Shown here in pieces: positions 56,500 to 64,000 of a stretch of DNA of 64,000 nt. Both the position numbers and the translations under genes were made by a program. This DNA comes from Cornus controversa (Eukaryota > Streptophyta > Magnoliopsida > Cornales > Cornaceae): positions 48,405,836-48,469,835 of the forward strand of contig CM048849.1 of NCBI GenBank assembly GCA_026545225.1, written 5' to 3'. The notes beneath the pieces were generated by a model. The model did no database searches, was not told the origin of the DNA, and saw only the letters and a list, made by a program, of their open reading frames with translations. Every line of letters begins with the position of its first letter. The stretch's first letter is position 1.

Positions 56500-59400
56500 C
56501 TATAAATTGCTACCTGAAATTTTTCCCAGTTGATCTTTGCTGCCAATAGATATCCCAGCTGAATGATCAAACTGTTCTCTGGTCAAGAAAACCGAGTTTG
56601 GTTGCTGGTAAGGTGGGCTTAGGCTCGACTCAAATATCTGGTGTGTAAGCACCACCTCTGGTTTAGCATATACTGCACCCATGCTCACTCTTTGCTTCTT
56701 CAATGACCTCTCACCTTTGGGGCTCTCAGCTGGTGAACTGACATGGCAACCTGAATCGGGTGTCAGTGGCTCGTGACGAGAAGAGAACAATTCATCAACA
56801 GAAATGCTCTTGGCAGGGGATCGAACCTTGGTGGCCTTCTCCAGGAGTGGATACTCAGAAGTTGGGGCAGGGGTTGCTGGGTCAGTCTTATTGTCAGATT
56901 CAGGGCAGTTGTCAGCTGACACTGGGGCAGAGGCCCCTGGACCAGGCACTTCTGAAATAACTCCACTGAGTCGTTGTTGCTCTTCAATTATCTTCTTCAA
57001 GTACTTCCCTTGGGCTTCTATCCGTAACTGTAGCTGTCTTTGCACCTGTTGTATTTTGAATTTATAAATTTATTTGGCAAAACTTTGGCTCATGAATCAA
57101 CAATGCTCAATTAAAAAAAAAAAAGAAAAAAAAGAAGAGATACGTTCTATTTCTATCCTATATTCAATCTAGTCAATTGGCCAATTAAAATAGTTACAAG
57201 CATATTCAAGATATTGTACCTAAAATAGCAGCATGAGTGTAACACATATTTGCAAAAGGGCATGGAACTTTATTTATTTTGCATTTTTTGCATGTACTTT
57301 GAATGATTTTGTTTCTAAAATATTTTACTGAGCTGAACCTATAAAGCATGGATACGCACACAAGATACTAACACGAGATGACACTACCATACTGACATGA
57401 TAAATCTTAAGTTGGACATGAACACATTATGGACATTACAACTACAAAACAAATTTTTATATATAAGAACTGTATTTGACAAGCATTACTTAATGACAAG
57501 TAAATTTAGTAATTTATGACTTCTTTGCATGAAATTTGTAACTAATTGATTCATAATAATTGATAATCATCCTTGTCGTAAAAGAAAGACAAAAAAAAAA
57601 AGAAACATGTGTATGCATGTGATGACAACCTTATGGACATCCAAGATACATACACATTCGGCATTCCTACCATATGATTACCTAGAAAATTAAATTAAGT
57701 ATATAGTCATTAATTTAAGTTATATCGAAGAAGGGTCCTTATTAAACAAATTAACTTATAAGGATTAAAGGGAATTAGAGAAATGGGAATTCAGAAGCAA
57801 ATTTTGAAAAAAATTAGAGGGCTCGAGTGATCCAAGGGAACCTTTCACCAATATGGGAGACATGGCCATGCATCCCAGCCTATAATTAGGGCTGGGTTGG
57901 GACAGAAAAGAAGAGGAAAAAGGGATAGGGAACTAGAAAAAGTAAAGAAGAGAGCAAAAAGAAAAGAGGAAGAAGAAGACAAAAGATGAGAGGCAGGATA
58001 ACAATCTTCCACTCACTGCAACTAAATTCATTTCCTTAAAATTTGAGAAGATAAGTTGATACGAACATCCACATTTAATTATGACTGTTGCATGGGAATT
58101 GATACACTTGTATAAAGTAATTTCTTTAAATTTTGTATAGTTGATGAGTAAATGTTGAGTTAGACTTGCTTGGATGCCTTTGTATGTTCCAGTGTTGTTG
58201 AATTCATGCAAATCATGTCAAGAGTGCAGGGTGTTGTCTTCTGGACATGGAGTTATAGACTATACATTTGATAAAATAACTAGCTTGATTGTAGGCTGAC
58301 AATTATGTTGCATGCCTTAAAATTAGATCAAAAGGAGACCTTGGAGTTGCTGTGAAATATGCAAGTATTAGACTGTAAAAGAAATGGAATGATAGAGAAT
58401 TGCTTGCTGATATCTGGAAAAGTTTATAGGAAAGAAGTTGAATTTGCATTTCTGGAGAGTGGAGACTATATTAGCGTCCTGTTGCAATCTCAAACAAACT
58501 CAGATGGATGTTTGAGTGATTGAGTGTCTGCTGGGAGTCATTTCTGGGTTTCTGTCGAGGTGTTCAATCAATTGAGCTCGATTCCAATTGATTGAGGGGT
58601 CACTAGAAACCCCACTGTTGCTCAGAAATTAATGTGCATGCCCATCTAAGATTTCCATAACTTCCATATTGTTTCATGTTGCAATGTTCAATATGCTGGG
58701 AATAAATGATTGTGAATGGTGATCTCATTATGATTGAAATTGCATGTTAGAAACTTCAAATTTAAATTATTGGATGAGTCTGAAAATGATAAGGTCACTG
58801 AATTTCATTGATTCTGAACATATAGAACTGAAGTCGAAGCAACATGACTGTTTGGAGCCAGCTTTGATCTTATTCCAGGAGTTTGATTGATCAAACTTCT
58901 AGCTCGAGCAATCCAATCCTCAACCCTTTGTGAGTGAGCGATAACAAGGGATAAAACAAGAATTCACTTATAATAAGTAATACAGGCAGGCACAACTGCT
59001 AGTCACTATTTTCCTTGCACATTCCTTTCATTTCCTCCCACTTAAAGGAGGAAGCAAAAACACTGTTCAAGGGATTAAAAAATACCCTTCTCCCTCCTTT
59101 CCTCCCTACTCACACCACTAATGCATTCTAAATTTGGAGAAAATTAGCAATTGTTTCCCAAAACAGGAAAGGGAACGTAATATGCCACTCTCTACAATGG
59201 AGAATGCGTACATAGTGAAATAGCTGGAATGTGATGAGGTAATTCAATTGCAAGGTAGTTCATTGTGTGGGTGGGCCTTGGTGCAATGGTACTATTTGCT
59301 CCAATGTGATCTGGAAGTCACAAGTTCAACAAGGGAAACATCCTCCCACTTAAGGCTGCGTACATCTGACCCTCTCCAGGCCCCACAGTGGTGGGAGCCT

Positions 59401-62400
59401 CGTGCATTTGGCTTGCCTATGAATGAAAAAGCTCATATAATTGAAGTGATCAAGTTGTCCATATACTCTTAGAAACCCACACATAACACTACATAAAAGC
59501 ATTAAACTAATGGTTATTGTATAAGTTGAACTCTCCTTCTGCTATGACCTTTTTTCTTTTATTCTTCTGTTCAAGTACTCTACTTCTATTAGAATCACAT
59601 TCATGATCACTTGAAATTTTCTTACAAAAAGAAAGCTACAAGAACCAGAAGAAACTTTTTGGATCACTCAATTAAGTGTTCACGAACGCAAGTGTTCCAC
59701 TTCGTAGAACAACCATTCGAGAAAACTATATGTACCAGTGTTCATTAGCAACTCACAGTACAGGTGTGTCCAGGTGTTGGATTTTCCTAGTCGCGTATCT
59801 TAAGGCACAATCACGTGGCTGCATTGTCGAAGTATATAAATATCCTTCTTGTTTGTTGTTAGAAAAAACAAGTGTCATATTAAAATAGCATGTCCAACAT
59901 AGATAGCCCTCTCGCTTTAAAATAATGTAGTAGTAGATTAACAATGTGATCTAGGAAAATTGCATTAAAAAAAGAGTGCCTTCCTCCCCTACATCATTTA
60001 ATACACCTATTTGACACTTTCAGTTTCAGCAGTAGTATCAAAAAACAATCTCCAACCCATGGTAACAAGTCATGTTCAATATGGATAGATCACACAATTT
60101 CAAGTGTCCATGTATCATGGAAGTTATACCTATCTACTTAAATCCAGTATTTTTTTGTTCCTAGTTGGTACACACATACCCACCACCCCAAAGAATTGTT
60201 TGCACCCAAGATGATTTGATCCTTAGACCTAATGCTTGCTAGGCACTAGGGCCAAGTTCTTTATCCACTTGAGCCAACCCCTTGGGGTACTTAGATCCAG
60301 TATTCTGCTAGGTTGATATAATCATAAAATAAGGTAAGAAAATTTCTAATAATGATGTATCTACATGAAAGGAGAAATTGCTAAGAAAAGCATACCTCCA
60401 ATTGCTCATGTAGTCGCTTTTGCACCTCCATTTGCAGCTTGAGTGCTTCATTAATTTGCACCCCCCTGAAAACAGAAAAAACAAATGCTTTCTCAGATAA
60501 GGTAGCCCAAGTTAATTGAGCATAACCACATGAATATGTCAGCTAGCTTAGCTGGTAGAATTTCCTAGTAGTCATACTAGATACATGGGATAGAATCCTG
60601 TCTTCATCCAAATTGGGGAACTTAACATTATGGGCAGGGCTAACCATGTTGTCTACCCATGCCATTGGACACACACACACAGAGAGACAGATGGACATAA
60701 CCAGATGTTTCTTTACATAATCCTAGCCGCGCCACAAGTTCATTTGTTCACTGCATCTTTTAGACCATTAGCGAAGGGAAACAGATTAATGTGAATGTTT
60801 CTAGCCCCAGGATGCATTTCATGAAACAGGGACACAGGTACAATATTAGGAGACACACCATGGCACAGACAAAACATATCTTAAATGGTAGGACATAGAC
60901 ACAACAATAAAATCTATAATTTTATATATACAAAAATTATATTATATGCTACAAACAATACTTCATGAAAATTAAATTTAACATTCTAAAACTAAAATGA
61001 AGTTTATGACTCGTAAATTATATAATCATAATCACCCTTATCATATAGGAAAAATCATACAAAGGACACGACATATTTGTGTGTACATTTATGTATGCAC
61101 TTCGATGTGTATATGTACACACAATTCAATGACTTCTCTGTCCTTTCCTACTTTGATCCCACTCCTTTTTTTTTTTGGCAGGTAACTTGCACATGCAACT
61201 CTCTCACACACACAGCCTATATTATCCATAGGGGGATTTGAACCCTCAACCTTCCAAATGGAAGGATGAGGTGATACTACTTGAGTTAAGGCTCAGTGGT
61301 CTCATCCCACTTCCTCAATAAAACCTTTTCTAAATCTTTTGTTTTTTGATATCCTTTAAGTCAAACTTTTTATTAATTTGATTTTTTCTTAAAATTATTC
61401 TCTTTTCTCTCCATGCTAAAAGAAAGTCTCATCCAACGTACAAGGTTCAATTAGTCACACGCTAGCAAGTGCGCGAGAAGTGTTGCCCATGTCTAGAGAA
61501 ATAAGAAACAGCCTTAAATAGACAGGTCCAAATGAGTGGGACATGTTTAAAAAATGTGCAAGAGTGTCAATGTCTGGCACGAACACAACTCCTCTTTAGC
61601 AGTGTCTGACAACAACAACAACGACCAAGCCTTTTCCCAACTATTTTGGGTCGGCTACATGAATCTTATGTTTCCATTCTGCTCTATTTAAGGCCATAGC
61701 CTCAATTAAACCACATGCTATTATATCCTTCCTTACTAACTCTACCCACATCAGCTTTAGAACTGTCCATGCTTCTTAGTTTCAACACCTCTACCATGTG
61801 CATGAAATTTATGTTTATGGAAGGCATTCAACCTTCATTCATAAACTGTCCACTATAATCTAATTCTATACTTGTCACCAATGGGGAAAAAAAAAGGAAA
61901 GAAAGAAAATTGGGCAAAAGTACTTACGATGAACCATCCAAACTGGAAAGTGTATCCCCAGATTCTTTCTTGTCAGCTTTTTTCCCTTGCAATAACAATT
62001 TAAGTAAGAAAATCACTATAATGATCCTTTCAGGGAAGGTTCCATTTCAAGACATTCTTAAAGAACACTCACCAAAATAAGAAAACTGCCTATTCGAATT
62101 TTCCAAAAAATATAGTCATTATAGTAGGTCATATCATTATTACCGAAGAAAGAACAATGGAAACATGACACACCTACCATCAGATGACGAGTCCGGGAGG
62201 TATTTTGCAAGTCGATATTTCTGGATGCATCACCACAGCAGAATTAATGATAATCATTAAGGAGACAAGAATTTGAAAACAAAATAAGACAAAACAAAAC
62301 AGAAAAAGCACCCTCAAAAGGAAGATTTGCATAAAACAGAATCAGGGGTGGACTTGGGACCTTTTCCTGTAGGAAGGCAAAGTCAAATGCAGGGCAAGGT

Positions 62401-63704
62401 GGCAAAATGTCCATCATTTTATCATTAAGTTAGGTTTGGAATTGCAGAGCAGTAAGAAAGTAGTGGACCTCTATTTACCAAGAAAGATGTAGAAATTAAC
62501 TATCAAAATGGTTCATAATGTAATAATAAAAAAAATTAAAAAGAAAAAGGGGTGGGGGCTAGTGAGAGGTAGTAACATAAACACATAAGTCATCTTTTGG
62601 GGTCGGGCGGGGTGCATTGCTACCCCGGGCGCCCCTCTACATCTGCCCATGACAGAATAACCAAACATGTACCTGTAAATGGCTTTTGACATGATAAATA
62701 GTTAGACCTTGTACACCCATGACTCTGAGGACACCTTTAGGTGTTGCTCCTGAAAGAAACAAAAAGAATTATCTTAAACACTTGGATAAGCATAAGTTTC
62801 ACATATAGAAACTTGTCGGATTTTTCTGTTGCAAACACCCAAGCAGTTAAATGAGTTTATTGAGAAATTGATCTAACTTCTCTAGCTGTTCCTGTTCTCA
62901 AATGTTTTACATAATAACCTTACCCCTTTGACCTAACAGTCAATTTTAGATCATGAGTAGTTGACGTATTGAATCAAAGAGAAACAATGTAAGTTCTAAA
63001 ATAGGTTTATTGACAAATTAATTCAATGATTGAGTCCTAGCTGTACACGAGTTTCTAAGCACATTTTTTTATAAGTAAAATTTGATTAAAAAGCACTCAA
63101 AATGGGGGCACACCCAAGAGAACAACTGCACAAGAGGGCAACAAGAAGCTAAACTCTCAAACTATCCATGAAATCTACAAAGTCCAACAAGGCCACAAAA
63201 TTCTCAAACTATCCACAAAATCTACAAAGTCCTCCATGGATTTACAATACCACCCTTTGACCCGTTTCTAAGCACACAGTCACAGACAGGATAATATTTC
63301 ATCTCTCATTCATTTAAATTGTTTTAGATTGTGCAAGCACAGCTGATACATTTTTAATAAATTTTTCATGATATTTTATTATTTTTTGAGTGAGAAAGGA
63401 AAAACAGCACACAAAAAAAAAATTGAAGATGAATGTTATTCATCAAGGGAAAAATATAGCCAAATGAAGGTCTTCAAAACTCACTATCTGGTCCACCCAG
63501 TTGTGCTACTGCATCGACAAAGCGTTCATGAAGCTCATGTGTCCAACGCAACCGTTGCTTTGAGGCCAGACTAGGATTGCTGCTAAGACTGTTTCCTCCC
63601 CCACTAGGGTCCATTGAGCTGGCACCACAATCTAATTGCTGACTATGGGCAACTGAATTCTCGCGAACTAAACTTGAACTAGGAACACCCTTCAGTTGAT
63701 ACAT
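56500..63704 (-). CDS. PHL7: MYB-CC (GARP) transcription factor, PHL7-like
   Basis: Six coding exons in phase: 63485-63704, 62673-62749, 62178-62220, 61928-61985, 60396-60465 and 56500-57045, giving 337 residues. Residues 50-105 are the single GARP/MYB-like DNA-binding domain ([20 protein letters not shown] ... KSHLQKYRL). Residues about 134-180 form the MYB-CC coiled coil with its hallmark LHEQLE (151-156) and [15 protein letters not shown]. The C-terminal tail is Ser/Pro-rich with TPDSGC and ends KISGSNL, very like the end I recall for Arabidopsis PHL7 (At2g01060). The family binds P1BS-type GNATATNC sites and includes PHR1, the phosphate-starvation regulator; PHL7's own role is less settled. 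The N-terminus is about 40 residues longer than I recall for At2g01060. The start ATG follows an apparent leader-intron acceptor at about 63717. The promoter lies outside the window. Symbol assigned by similarity only. Confidence 0.93.
57046..59261. other. First part of the 3.35-kb PHL7-like intron
   Basis: No exon recognised. A purine-rich segment at 57900-57990 (GAAAAGAAGAGGAAAAAGGG and similar) stands out. At 58560-58600 TCAATCAATTGAGCTCGA and CCAATTGATTGAGG form inverted TCAATTGATTGA motifs, similar in style to the GTCAACT repeats at 1372-1720. Confidence 0.4.
59262..59430 (+). mobile_element. Au-type SINE
   Basis: The sequence follows the Au SINE order: GGGCCTTGGTGCAATGGTA at the tRNA-like head, GATCTGGAAGTCACAAGTTCAA at the B box, AAGGCTGCGTACATCTGACC in the body, GGCCCCACAGTGGTGGGAGC and then CGTGCATTTGGCTTGCC at the 3-prime end. 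Au SINEs are spread through flowering plants. The copy is somewhat diverged and its target duplication is not clear. Intron 5 of the PHL7-like gene, antisense to it. Confidence 0.82.
60152..60294 (-). mobile_element. tRNA-derived SINE with 10-bp target duplication
   Basis: ATCCAGTATT flanks it on both sides (60142-60151 and 60295-60304). On the minus strand GGTTGGCTCAAGTGGATAAA fits the A-box region and GGTCTAAGGATCAAATC the B-box region, and the element ends in a short A run. The structure is complete. Intron 5 of the PHL7-like gene. Confidence 0.82.
60538..60690 (+). mobile_element. tRNA-derived SINE
   Basis: TAGCTTAGCTGGTAGAA is close to a tRNA A-box region, and GGGATAGAATCCTG occupies the B-box position with a decayed GTTCRA core. 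The body (ACCATGTTGTCTACCCATGCC) ends in (CA)n. No clear target duplication. Intron 4 of the PHL7-like gene. Confidence 0.5.
61166..61303 (-). mobile_element. tRNA-derived SINE with ~8-10-bp target duplication
   Basis: ATCCCACT occurs on both sides (61156-61163 and 61304-61311), extending imperfectly to CC. On the minus strand the head has TTAACTCAAGTAGTA, the B box is GAGGGTTCAAATCCC, the body has TGTGTGTGTGAGAGAG, and the element ends in a ten-base A run. Probably the same broad family as the copies at 8880 and 46157. Intron 4 of the PHL7-like gene. Confidence 0.78.
61606..61765 (-). mobile_element. 3-prime end of an RTE-clade LINE
   Basis: On the minus strand this encodes the RTE C-terminus ([14 protein letters not shown] ... 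[13 protein letters not shown]) and then runs into the tail AGGCTTGGTCGTTGTTGTTG. The same C-terminal motif (RIHVADYIDMG) and tail type end the LINE at 35816-37047. Heavily 5-prime truncated. Intron 4 of the PHL7-like gene, same strand as the gene. Confidence 0.8.
62343..62651. mobile_element. hAT-type MITE, ~309 bp
   Basis: Ends are CAGGGGTGGACTTGGG and, inverted, CATGGGCAGATGTAG, and ACAGAAT flanks both sides (62336-62342 and 62652-62658). A CAGGGGYGGA end with a 7-8-base duplication fits plant hAT MITEs. GC-rich patches lie near the right end (GGGGTCGGGCGGGGTGC). It sits in intron 2 of the PHL7-like gene. A scrap of similar type may lie near 39833. Confidence 0.72.
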
Positions 63705-64000
63705 TTGTCAACTATAAGCAAGAAACCAGAGAGTCACTAAAAGCATACTGAAAAAATTTAAAGACTTCAAATTTAACTACCATATGTATTTGCAAAACAA
63801 GTGGTTAAACTGCCTAAAGAGAGTGGTGAATTTCAAAGGTCCATAAGAGATTTGTTAGCTCAAAGGATGCCATCGTTCTGCAGTCCTCAGCTGACAGGTA
63901 AGGAATGGCAATTATCAACTTGACCTAAACTCACCCAGTTTGTTCAAGATTTTAGATTGCATCACATTAAAAGAAGTGTAGGCATGAAGCACATTTGCTT
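63705..64000 (-). other. Leader intron of the PHL7-like gene, running off the window
   Basis: An acceptor-like CTTATAG lies about 13 bases upstream of the ATG on the minus strand, so the sequence up to the window edge is probably a leader intron, with the first exon and promoter outside. No other feature seen. Confidence 0.4.

Overview
This window is nuclear DNA of a flowering plant, almost certainly a eudicot. It is AT-rich, its genes are split by GT-AG introns, and it holds plant-specific families (a MYB-CC factor with SHLQKYR, a two-exon MGC-lipidated protein) plus typical plant repeats: an LTR element with an initiator-tRNA-Met primer site, an RTE LINE, tRNA-derived SINEs including an Au-type copy, and PIF, hAT and Mutator-like MITEs. 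The repeat load and long introns would suit a woody perennial, but that is only a guess. No bacterial, viral or organellar gene set, CRISPR array or tRNA/rRNA gene was seen.

I could build five protein-coding genes exon by exon, with reading frames closing exactly at every junction. (1) 7698-8825 (+): a 375-aa protein with an MGC lipidation start. (2) 16940-10117 (-): nine coding exons for a 443-aa WD40 protein of the C2A9.03-like family. (3) 22812-39541 (+): five coding exons for a 239-aa histidine phosphatase of the SixA type, probably plastid-targeted; its last two exons lie 13.1 kb downstream of the third. (4) 44386-55151 (+): thirteen coding exons for a 488-aa alpha/beta hydrolase with a complete Ser-Asp-His triad and one GC-AG intron. 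(5) 63704-56500 (-): six coding exons for a 337-aa MYB-CC transcription factor close to PHL7; its promoter lies beyond the window. Genes 1 and 2 converge, 2 and 3 diverge across about 5 kb of AT-rich repeats, 3 and 4 are in tandem, and 4 and 5 converge. They look like independent genes, not a functional cluster.

The remainder is mostly mobile DNA. Positions 1-2577 hold an element with about 150-bp inverted ends, followed by a fossil Gypsy gag scrap and a three-copy tandem repeat of about 400 bp. The 13.1-kb intron of gene 3 is a nest: a tandem-repeat-rich sequence carrying a GGCGC-ended inverted-repeat element (25949-27139) and a young CRM-like Ty3/Gypsy element (27397-34817, ACTAC target duplications), then a decayed RTE LINE (35816-37047). 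The WD40 gene carries a second GGCGC-ended element and a remnant of a related Gypsy element. The PHL7 introns carry several SINEs, two with clear target duplications. Foldback MITEs sit upstream of genes 1 and 3.

I found no convincing previously undescribed biological system. The most notable points are the nested giant intron with intact splice phase, the paired GGCGC-ended elements, a duplicated segment that preserves the empty site of a solo LTR, and several near-perfect hairpins.
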